From: Oreocharis arfaki
Lineage: Eukaryota; Chordata; Aves; Passeriformes; Paramythiidae
Reading direction: 5' to 3'
DNA: 64,000 nt
Assembly: GCA_013398015.1 (NCBI GenBank)
Contig: VZRR01006730.1
Location: forward strand, 62,139 to 126,138
Shown: in pieces, positions 10,901 through 22,900 of the stretch
Numbering within the stretch: position 1 is the first letter of the stretch
How the letters are laid out: each line of letters starts with the position of its first letter
Made by a program: the position numbers and the translations under genes
Notes under the pieces: model-generated
What the model saw: the letters and a program-made list of their open reading frames with translations, nothing else
Databases searched by the model: none
Told to the model about the DNA's origin: nothing

Positions 10901-13900
10901 GACATTGGCCCTGCTGCATTGTGGGAATCTCTAGAAAGCAGTCCAGGAGCACTGAGAGCAGCACACACAGCTGAGATGCACACGCAGCAGCCACAGGAGC
11001 TGTGTCTGTGCTTGAAGATGTCCAGTCACAGGCAGCTGGAAGGAATGAACATCTGCTAGAGAGACCTGTCTAGGCAGAAAATAAGAGGTGCTAGACCAAA
11101 GACAGGAAGACAACATATTCCATTGGCAAGGGCATCACTGTGTTATCATATATCATTCTTGTCTGGGCTTTGACACCACTCTGTCCAAGCAAAGGCCAGA
11201 GGCAGGATTCTGCCCTGGCCTCTCCTGAGGCTGAGTAGGGCAAAGACTATGTTAATGTACCTTTAGGTTAGATCAGATGGCAGCTCCCACATGAACAGCT
11301 GCTTGTTTGCACTCTTCTTTGTGCGGGCTTTTCTGGAGCAGAGAAAGACCTTTCTCCCTCTCTCCTTTCGCCAGGACATCTTCTGGACTGAGGCCTGCAC
11401 TGCAGAACTGCTCTGGGCAGCAGACAGCTAGGCAACATCCCTGGGCCTGACAGAGCAACTGCATGCAGAGAGCAATGCAGAGGGGTCAGAGTGAGTCAGA
11501 CTGTGGCCTTGTGGAGGCAACTGGAGCTCTCTCTGGTGACACGCTTAGCAATAATCTGTCCTATGTCAAGCCAAATGTATTTTTGCTTGTCAGATAAAAA
11601 GGGAAAGGGAAGGGATGAGGATAGGAAGGAGGGTGCAGGCTGCAGGCCAGCTAGGAGTAGCCTTTTGGCAGATTGAAGTGTTTGAAGAGCAAAGACTGAA
11701 ACTTTAGAGCAGAGCCCAGGCAGCTCTCCTGCCTAGCAGTCTTTTTTCCCATCTGATCTGCACTTTATTTGGGATCTCTACTTCCAGTGGCAAGCCAGGC
11801 TCACACCACAGATGTACATGGGACAGAGCAGGCAGGAGGCAAGGGGAGCATGCCCCCACGACTCCATTCTGTTCTCTTCAGACACGTTCTTTCCCTCACT
11901 GCTGCTTCTTGTCCCTGCCAGCAATGGCAGCAGGGCATGGCTGTGGATAGCAGTGCCCTGAGCAGCCCAGGGCGGAGGAGAGGGTTTCAGAGGTGCGACT
12001 GAGGGGAGCAGTTGTGGAAGCAGCCTCACAAGCAGGTGCTGCAGTGGGCTTCCTTCCACAGAAATGGATCTTCCTCCTCTTCTGTCATGCAGCAAAGCCC
12101 TGGTGCTTGGCACAACATCATCAGGAGGCCAAAGCAGCACTGTCAGCCTTTCACTATCATCATGCTTGCTTTCTCACCAGCTCTCCAGCACAGAGATGGT
12201 GCTATTCTTGGTAACACACCTGGCAGCTCTGTGATGCTGGCCATGCTGCCTAAGGAGCAACAGCCCAGCATCCTCCTCTAACTGAGCCCGAAATATAAAT
12301 AAGCTCCAGAGGATGAGACTTAGACATTACTGGGGGAAGAAACCCTGCAGCTGTCCTCCAGAGCTTGGGCTGCACAGTCAGAGCACAGAAGAGACACCCT
12401 CTAGCTCTGTCCTGTCTGCTCCTCACACACTGGGGGTTCATTCCCTTTTGTACTCTGTGTTGTGGGCCTGCACATGCTTGTGTGGTGACAGTGCTAAACT
12501 TGGAAAGGCAGCCTCCTCAGTCGGCGGAAGCTGTCTGCATGGCTTTTTTTTCCCTGCCCTGCTCTTGCTAGATTTTGACTCTCATGTTGTGCATGTTTCA
12601 GAGCTGGAGAATGGAGTGTGGTCACTGGGGCCCAAGCTCTGCTCCATCATGGTGAAACAGGAACAGAACCTGGCTCTAGACCTGCCCGAGTCCCAGCTAG
12701 CTGCCAGCTCCATACCAGTGCTGAACCACAACCCTCTGCAGAGACTGCCAGTCCCCGAGGAGGTGAGCCCATCTGAGATCCATTGGGAACCTGGGCTCTC
12801 ACACAGCAGCACCCCTGGTGATGCAGACCCAGCCATGTGACTGCAGGGTCCTGCAAGGTGATTTAGCTGCTGGACAAACAGGAGAGGGTGATACAAAGCC
12901 CAGATACTGCATTATTTGTCATTGTCCTCTTGAAATGGCAGTGCAGGAGGCTTTACAATCTCGGTTAAATATAAGCATGTTTCCTTGGCACAAAAGCCAA
13001 AAGCTTTATGCTTGCACCTACTGGAGATCTGTCCCCTCCAATATGCCAGTATTTCTGTAGCCACTCTTGGCTTATTTTCATTTTTCAGAGAACAGTGTCA
13101 ATTAATGTGATGCCAGGGACCCCACTATTCCTGCATATAGACCGCTGCTCTGACACCATCTTTTTCATGGCTTTGGAGTTGTTACATGTCCTCTCACTCT
13201 TCATAGCTGCTCACTGGAAATGTTGGTCCCACTCCAGGTCCTGCTTACATTTTCCTACAAAGCAGCAGGATTTATTATTTCTATGTAACAAGGGGCCAAC
13301 TCTTTTAGTCATATCTAGGTTCCTAAGAAGTCTGTTTGTCTGAAGGAGGTTCACTTATGCCACTGGTATGTGGGTGTAAGTCGAGGGCTCAGTTCAGCTA
13401 GCCTTGAGTCCAGCTGTGTTGGATGAGAAGGTCTGACTAGTCTCACACAGACCTTGCCTATCTTGTAGCAGCTCAGTAGATAACAGAGCATCTCTGGGGT
13501 TCACTTCCTTTTTTCACTCACACTGAGCATCTTCCCATTTAAACAACCATCCAAAACAAATGGGTTCTTCCAGCCAAAACTGTGCACAAACTTCCTCTAT
13601 TATTTACACAGCTTGAACTTGCAGTGCCCTCAAATCTCTGCTGTGTGTGCTCAGCAGCCATACCATGGTGCTCTCTCAGCTGTGTTTACAGTCTGGAGGA
13701 GTTTGCAATGTGTCTGTTTAGTGTAAAAACTCCACCCAATGGTGCGCTGGGGGCTGGCAAGCCAGGAGGCTGAGGGGCAGCATAACACAGATGGGAGTAA
13801 ATCTTATCTTTATTCAGCTCTCAGTCCCCTCTGATTGGAAACAGTTGCCCAATGGTCCTGGTGAAAATCATGTGAACAGGATGGGGGGGTTGTTCTGTTT

Positions 13901-16900
13901 CTGTACAACCTCTATACTCCCCTTTATAATGAACGCAGATCAAAGAGGGACTTCTCATGGTAACCCAGGGGTTGGTTTAAATTACACTGTCTGGGTCTAT
14001 CAAAGGAAGAATTGCCAAGAATAAAAGTCATCTCCCTTTTGGAGGTACTCAGCTCAGTGCATTGCTTGGCAGCACATCCATCTGCCACTGCCACTTCCTC
14101 TGCAAATGTGTTTGGACTCTGTGTGCCCAGCAACTGAGGCTTCAGAGGCTTTATGTTTGAACTCTTGGTTTCCTTTTTGTGTGGTGAGGGGCTCCTTTGG
14201 GGCAGAGCTCTGAGATGGGGCAGGACAGGCAGCAGGGGAGCAGTGGCTATGAACAGAACTGGTGGGATCCTCCTGGGCAGGGGAGGTGGCAGTGGCCAAG
14301 AGCTCTTTCTGCTTCTCTTCCACAGATTCCTATAGAAATGACTCCAGCACCTGTGATCAAAGCTGAACCCAAAGAGGTGAACCAGTTTCTAAATGTACCT
14401 ACGGGTAAGAAGATAGAATTTCCTGGTCAACTATGTTACTCAGATATAGATTGTTATTATACAGGGAGGAAGGACAACACCTGAGGGCAGAGCCGTGCAT
14501 ATAAGGTAGCACTGGAGCACAGAGCAATAGAGGAGTGGGCACTGCACTGTTCCAACTCAGATCAGCATCTGCATCAGCAGCCACACACAAAATTGTTCAG
14601 ACAGGGACTCCCAGGCAAAACAGGCTACTTCAGAGTTGGAAATATGCAAGAGTGCCTTTAAAATCCTCAGAGAGACTGTAGAGCTATCCAAAAATAACCA
14701 TCTGAAAGTCAGGAAATTCAGGATCCAGTTTAATTTGAAAGAAACCCAAGCATCTGAAAATCTGCCGATGCACAAATGAAAGCACTCTGGGAACTCCCAC
14801 TGCTGCAGAGAGACATTCCTTAGGCATATTCCCACCTCCATTAAGGCCCCTAGGGCTCTCCAGTACAAAGTGGGGACAGTTTTCAAGTGCTTGGAAACCA
14901 ACTGAGTGGCCAGAGCCCTGCTGGATCAAGTGTGCTGGCAAGTGTGTGAGCCCTGCAGTGCTTTTGGAAGAGCTTTTCTCTCACAGAGCTTCCTGTACTC
15001 GTTAACAGGCTATGGAGCAAAACATCATGGGCTTTTTACTTCATTTTGGTTGACACTGGAGTACCATTGCTTTGTAAATACCTTCAGTGCCTTGGCAAAG
15101 CCCCTGCCAGCTCCTCTGCAGTTCCTAGTTTAGCACATTTGAGGTCAGTCTAACCTCTGTCTTGGGCAGTGTTCAGTCCAGCCTTTTTCTAAGACTCACC
15201 CCATCTTGTGAAACTCATCACCCTCTCCTTCCAGCCCTGTGTTATGGCAGGGCCCTATGCCTGTACCAACAGGCTGACATGAGAGCCATTGACTTCATCT
15301 CCTTATTTCTCAGTAGATGACCTGGTGCAGATGCCTCCAACTCCACCCAGCAGCCATGGCAGTGACAGCGACGGATCTCAGAGCCCTCGGTCCCTGCCTC
15401 CCTCCAGCCCAGCCCGGCCTGCTGCTCGCTCTTCTACTGCCATCTCCTCCTCGCCTCTCCTCACAGCACCACACGTAAGGAGGCAGCAGGGCATCACTGG
15501 GGCACAGGGCTCCTCACTGCTCGGAGGGGTTTGGAGGCTTTCCAAGGCTCACGTGGAGGTTCCTGCCCTTGCTAAGGTCTCCAAGCCAAAATTCTCTGTC
15601 AAGGCAATGTGATGCCTTAGCACAAGGATGTAGGGACAAGAAGTGCTCACAGGAGTGAGGAGAGGCACAATGAATCTTGCATGATATCTACCAGCAGCCA
15701 CCTTGTTTTAGTAGGTGCTGTCTTTCACCCATACTTTGGGAAGTGGCCTATGCACTAGAGGACTTTCTGAGGAGGCTAATAGGAGGGAGGAATTACTGAG
15801 AATTCCCATAACCAGGCCATTTTAACTGTCACCTAAAAGTTTGTTGGCAGGGTCCTGCAGTGCAAGTATGTAGCCAGCCTCATTGCGAAGGAGCAGATGC
15901 CCTCCCAAGTGAAAGAGGAAAGGAATTGCTGAGCTGTGCCCCCAGGACCAGATTGACAGTAGGAAAGAGCACTGCCCTGCAGCTATTTGGTGTCAGTGGG
16001 CAGCAGTGTATTCTATTCTGATGTGTACAGCCTCTGGCTGCTCTGCAAGGCTTTAAGGAGGATCACTGGGGTAGAACTCCTTGCTGATACTGATGGATGC
16101 TCTCTGTGCGTTTCAGAAGTTACAAGGAACCTCTGGCCCACTGCTTTTGACTGAAGAGGAGAAGCGCACCTTGATTGCAGAGGGTTACCCCATTCCTACC
16201 AAGCTGCCCCTCACCAAAGCAGAGGAGAAAGCACTGAAGAGGGTCAGGAGGAAAATCAAGAACAAGGTAACTACAAAAAATGTAATCATGCAAGTTCCCA
16301 TGATTCCAGAGCATCCTCAGCTGACCAGTGCTATAGTTACCCTCACCTCCTCAGCTGCACTGCAGCTCAGAAAAGGTGGGATCTTGCCTTTAGAACACTA
16401 GCATGAGCCTCCTAAGCCACAGAATGGTGCCAAGGGGCGTCTCTGCTTGGATGTTCTGCATACAGCCATATCTGGGAAGTGTGGCTTCCAGCCCAGCTCC
16501 TGGGAGTGTGTGGCCTGGAACAGGGTCCACAAGCTAAGGTATCACAGATCAGACAAACTGGTCTGGTCAGGCCTTGTTGCAAGGGCAGGGAAACCAAAGC
16601 CATTGCATGGTGCAGGACAGGCGATACACAGCGTTCACTAGCCAGGCAGAGGCTGTGAGACTTTAGACTGGGATTAGAACGCATCCTGTGGGAGAAATGG
16701 TGAGACTGAACTAATCACCCAATGACTCAGAAGTGGTCTGGGGCAGAATGAGCCCACATGGCCACAGCACATACCCATGTGAGTCAGAGGAGTGGAAAGA
16801 TGCTCTCAGCAGCAAGGGGCATAATGCAACAAATGGTTGCAGGCTACGAGCCAGGGAAGGCTGCATACCTACAGCATCCATCCCTCCCAGTTTTGGCCTG

Positions 16901-19900
16901 GAGACCAGCAGGAATGGCAGACTGGAAGGCAACTCCCCATTTGCCTTTAGGATGCTGTGTGTGCAGGGAACAGACAAGATGCATGAGCCACAAAGAAATG
17001 TCCAGAGGCTCATGATACTGACTCCACTCTGATGGCTTGCCCCCCTCACAGATCTCTGCTCAGGAGAGCCGCAGGAAGAAGAAAGAGTATGTGGAATGTC
17101 TAGAGAAAAAGTAAGTTTCTTCTTCTCAGTCTTTGAAAAAAGGAATCCTGTCCATGCACAGCCCCCCTTTCTAGTGTTTTGTCTCTGAATTGCTCACAAA
17201 ATACAATTCCTTGCAAGGCTGGCTGCACAGGAGTTTGGTTTGAGATCCTGCCCCTACTCTCCTCCCTCCTAGAAATCCTCTTACAGGATAAAGATTGGTC
17301 AAGAAATTTTGTGTTTCCAACTGCTTCATTTGGCTGCTCCCCTGCAAAACACAGGCCATTTTGGCTGCCAACAAGGTGAGATTTTGGGTAAGAGTCATGT
17401 TCCCCTCTAGAAGTTGCTTCTATTTTGTCCGTCCCATAAGTGGCAGGCTGTGTGGGGCCACTGACCATGGCTTTTTTGCCCTCTCTTCCCATGAAGGTGG
17501 ACACAGAAGCCCTTGACAGCAAGAAAAACCTTGCATTACAGTTATTCCCCACACTCTCCCCCACTTCCACTCTCTGCATTAGCTTTGTTTTTCTCTTTGC
17601 AACTCTGAGGTCCTGCATGCGTGGCAAGCATAAGCCTAAGGTGACATCACATGACACTGACAGGGTAGAAAATAACTCCTGTACTAGCAACCCCTAATGC
17701 ACATTCCCAGGCTAAGAAGAATGCTGGAATCCAGGCACAAATTCACGTTTCTGGATAATTACCATCTTCTTCCCAGTTACTAACACCATCTGAGATCAGC
17801 AAATGGAAAAAAGCAACCTCCAAACCCAACTTTAATTAACTCTTCTCCCTGATGCTATTTGTTAATCTTCTCAAGTTCCACAGAAATGCTCAATTAAAGC
17901 AGATGATTCAAGGCACCTTCAGGTTCTCATGCTGCACCTCAGTGTGCATGGGTATGTCCAGGCATCAGAGCATATCACCTCCAGCTAGTGTCCCATATGG
18001 GGACCTTCAAGCCAGGTCTGGGGAGTTGTCTGACCTCGCTCAAGGGGCAGGTCCAGGGTGTTTGGTGCTGGGGCCTCCTCCCCAGATGTGGCCGTGGTGC
18101 CTGTATGTACTCAGCAGTTTGTTACGCTAGAGCATTGCTATGACAGATGGCTTTCAAACAATGCCAGGTTTAAATGTGAACCAAAAGCAGCATTCAGTTG
18201 TTGGTTTTTTTTAATAGAACATGCCTTTGGTCAGCTTGGCTTACTAAAAGCTGGTTTGTCAAAACCTGTACTTGGGCCTTCACCATTCAGTTTGACACTT
18301 GCTGCAAGCCCAGTTTTTGGACGGAACGCCTGGTTCAAAGGCTGTGCTGCAAACCTCCAGCAGGATCAGGCTGTGTCTCTGGCCTGCCTTTCTCCCGACC
18401 TGGAGGCACTCCCCTTCCCCTGTCCCAGCTGCAGCCTAGTCAGTTTCCCGTCGGAAGCCATGGGAAGGAGCCTGCAGGTTCTCTGCTGCCCTCAAGCGCC
18501 TGCAGTCGGAGCTGGCCCAGCGTTTGCACAGAACGGTCTGAATTTCACAGCCGGGGCACAGAGCCCAGGGCAACTTCTCAGTATGAGTGGGAGAGGTTTG
18601 ACCTTGTCCCCCTCCTCCTTTTTCAAGCTTCTTAGGGGGTTTGGAAGTGATGGAAGTGTCTGCATAACTTTGGGTCTGACCTGACTTGACCTGCCTGTAA
18701 GCAGGTGCTCCTGTCTCTCCCAACCCTCAGAAGACCCTGAATTGGGAACTGTCACACCGTAACTATCCACCTGCAGTCTCATCCCTGCTCCACTGGGGCT
18801 GGCTGCAGTCAGGTGGGCCAAGTAACATTTGACTCCAGGACCATATCTACAGGTGACAGATGAAGCCACTGAGCCTCCATACCCCATGAAAAGCAAGGAC
18901 TGCATTGTCTTAATCTGTCTGGCCTTTGTGACTAACTGGCTGTGGCTTTTATTCCCACAGGGTCGAGACATACACAACAGAAAACAATGAACTCTGGAAA
19001 AAAGTGGAGACCTTAGAAAATGCAAACAGGTAAGAGGAGCTAGACTTGACCCTCTGTGGGTAGGGCAGGGTGGGTAGGAAGGGAAGTCGGGAGCACTGGA
19101 GCAGGGGGACAAGAAGAGAAAAGCAGGCTCCCCCAGCTCCTGGACGGGTGCTGCTTGGCGAGGTGCTAGTTTCCAGCCCGTGACAGCAACGAGGCAGCTG
19201 GGTTTGGTTAGCAAGCCTGGAATGTTTGTGTTGGGACGCCAGGACACTGCAGCAAGGGGAGGGAGGGAAGGCATGTTTCCCATATCTCTTCGTCCTTCTC
19301 CCTGCAATCCTTTGGGCTCATGCTGCCTTCTCCATTCCCCTCCAGGGCAGATGCATTAAAGGAGGCTCCTCACAACAGCCTCTCAGACCCACTGTTTCTG
19401 CTTTGGGGCTCTTCAGAGAAATACAAGGCCCTGGGCATGTTGTGGCTGTTCCAGGTTTCTCTTGAGAAAGCTGGACAGACTTGGTGAATACAGGGAAAGC
19501 CCATTCTTCTAATAAAAGGAGAGATCCCAACTCCCACCAAATCCAGGGCAATTCCTTGTGCATGTGGTGTCCCAGCCCTTTCCCAGCCTCTTTTGGGCAA
19601 AGCAAGCCCAGAGAATCTCCATCTCATCTGCTGCTACTGCTCACCTGAAAGGAGCAAGCTGCTCCCACAGCCTCAAAGTTCTCTCGCCCGAGGCTCTGGG
19701 TTTCCTCACTCAAGGCTCTGGTGAGCACTTGTGCTTCTAATATGCAGAGCTGGCCAACCAATCACATGGGGAATTTGCTTCCTTGGAAGCAAATAATGAA
19801 GACTCCCGCCCCTGCAGTGGGGATGGGCAGCTGGAGCTGGAGAAGAGCCCAGCTCTGCCCTGTCTTACTGGGCACAACAGGTGTGAGCAAAGGCAGGGTA

Positions 19901-22900
19901 AACTGCAGGGGATGCTTGTGTATATAGTCCCATTTACATCAGCTGGAGTTGAAGAAGAGAACCACAGCCAGAGAGCCAGTTCCTCACCAACTCCTCTGCT
20001 CCCATGACAGCTCATGGAGTACTTCTAGAGGCTCTACTGCACACTTTCCTCCCATCCATGACACGAGTGCAGTGGCCTTGGCTTCCAGGCCTGCCACTGC
20101 TGCTTGGACTGGGGGCTGCCAAGCATGGTCTGGCTGAGGTGTGCGAGAGCCAGAGGTCTCCCATCTGCCAGAGATACAGCTGCACAGCTCTCATGCATGG
20201 AGCACAGCTTGCCCCCCAGCCTCTCTGGGAGTGTGGGCAGCCCTGCTGCTGAAAAAGCGTGAGCCCCACCCTGAAAAATCAGGAGATTGGCCTAAAAGCC
20301 AAGAGATTTTTATTTTTTTCCCAAAATACACATTGTGTTCTTTCTAATTGGGTTTGGTTTTTGAACACTGCCAGTGGGACACTCTGTGCTTCTCTCCACA
20401 TGCACAGGGATCAGAACAGGATTTGGAAAGAGATAAAGCCAGGATTCTCCTGCAATCTCCTGGTTCCAGGACCTGGCATTTTATGAAAGCTCAAACATAC
20501 TTGTGTAAAACAGTCAGTGTTCCCAGAGGGACAGTCAGCAATAGTCTTCGTTTCAGTAATATACAACTCTTGGGAGCTGTGAGCTCTGTAGTCTCCCTCA
20601 TCCCAGATTCCTTCACCAGCTCAGTGAAGGGTTCAGTAGCTCTTGGTAACACCTACCACTGTTTTGTGTTATGTGTGCAGATGCCCATGAACAGTTAAAT
20701 GGGGCAGAGAGACCTTAGCATGTGTTCCAACCAGGGCAGCCAGAGAATGAATTAATTGCTGAACTCGAGATTTGGCTTTGCCTACATCCCTCTGCAGAAT
20801 TTGCCAAGACTGAAGAAACTCGAGGGGATCGCAACTGTTTCTTATTTCTCTCTCCACCACAGTTTGGGGCACAGGTCAAGCTTCAGAGTGTGTGTCTCTG
20901 AGTGAACTGGGAGCAGGCAAGCCTGTGCTAAAGGTCTGACCTGTCTACAAAGTTCAGCCTCCATGCCAGAGCTTGGTTTTCATGGTATCTTGGCTCTCCA
21001 CTCTTCTGGGAATTGACTAGATGGGCTTTGAGGCACCCAGGAGTCCTAAATTAATGGGTCCTTCATAATAGTGGGTAGGTGCAGTGAAGGTGGTGGTGGA
21101 CCCACTGATAAGAACCTTTTTTGCTTCTTGTTTCCCAAACCTGTTTGGTCAGAGAACTTAAGCAATATACAGCAAAGGGGAGATACTTTTTTTCACAAGA
21201 AGGGAAAATTAGGGTAAAATATGAAGCGGGTAGTGGTATTCTTGGCTCACTTACTGGCTTCTACCTCCTTATTAAGTTTTGATATGCGTTGTTTCCTATC
21301 ACAGGACTCTGCTCCAGCAGTTACAGAAGCTTCAGGCTCTGGTAGCTGGGAAAGTCTCCAGACCTTATAAAATGGCTTCCACGCAGACTGGGACCTGTCT
21401 AATGGTATAAGCTTCATTTCCATCTTCCTTATTGGCCATGCTTCTCCAGACAGCTTTGTTGATTGCCTGTCTCTGCCCTCTTCCCTGCTGCCCAGCTCTG
21501 CTGTCAGTTACATCTGCTCTTTCCTTTTGTGTTATAGTCACCAGAGCTGGGTCTTGTGTCATACATACATCAGTCATTTATGCAACAACATTAGAATAAT
21601 TCCTGCATTTTCACTGCCTTGTTCGTTGGGCAAAACAGCACTTTGTTTGCTTTTCATTAGCTGTTAGCCATTCAGCAAAAATCTTCAATGATCTTCCATT
21701 GTAATGCGCAGAGTTTTCTTTTGCTGAGCTGGTAATGCTTAATGTTTAACTCAGCAGGGCAGACAAACAGTCCAAATATTCATCCCAGTGGGCATTACCT
21801 TGTGTTTATCAGCAAGAAATGGCATCTGTTCTTGCTATGCCTGCACATTAGGCTTTGTTAAATCCAGCTGGAATTCTCTTTGTTTGTCCTTTTGACTAAT
21901 CGTAATAATTCGGAGTTGTCTGTTGTTTTGGTAATCCCTGTTTGCCTCACAGTGGAGGATCATGGTTAATAAATATTGGCTTAATTGAGGAGTTTTAGGG
22001 CATGCTAGCATGTAGCCATAAGTAGAGTCAATTGCTTATTCTTCATCTCATTTTTTTTTGCCAGGAGGAAAGTTTCTGATCCACGGTAAAAATCTAATCT
22101 TCACCCCTGTGATGTCTTTGCAGGATTGTCATAGTAGCTGCTTGTGACAAATTTGTTGGAGTTAGTTATCTATATCTGGTTATCACTTCTGTACTGTTAG
22201 CAGTCACAAAATGCAAACAGATGGTGAGGTACTTGCCCCACTTTCTCAGCACCCTCAGTGTCCTGAGGGATTGTTTTCTGGTCCTGGTTCAACGAGTTTC
22301 CTTGGTTCCAGAGCCCCTGCTCTGTAATTTCAAGCACTTCCTCCTTTCAAAATCTGCTCAAACTTTTGCTACTCTTTGCTGCCCCCATGTCAGACCAGAT
22401 TTTAATGACTGACTGTTTTTTTCTCTGCTCTCTGTCTTCATTCCCAAGTTCTTTCCACATTTTTGGGTGTGACCCAGCTGAGCCCAGTGACTCATTGCTC
22501 CTTAATGCAGCAGCTCATCAGAGCACCCCCGGCTCCAGCAATTCTTCAATGCTACTACCTGGAATAAACAAGTCTAGAAGAGGTGCCTTCCAGACATCCC
22601 CCGTGCTACAGGCTGATAAAATATCTAATTCAGCTTCCCAACAATGTCTTATGTCTCCTTGCTGCTCCCTTTGTTGCAGGCATCCCAGCCCACTCTCTCA
22701 GACTTCCTAGCTTAGAAGCATTCCAAGAATTTGTAATTTGCTTTTCTATCTTTGACCAGTTCCTTTCATAAGCCTCTGAGTTCTCATTTTCCATTTTCAA
22801 ATACAGCATTCCTTATCAGGACAGATATGTAGAATCGTGTCTTGCAGCATGGGAGTGGAGCAGGCTACCCTTCTTTAGCCCTCTGTCATTGCTGCTGGAT

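Noticed and set aside
18492..19307. 271-codon - strand frame crossing CREB3L1 exon 8
   Set aside because: It overlaps a certain exon on the other strand and its residues are low complexity without a family match.
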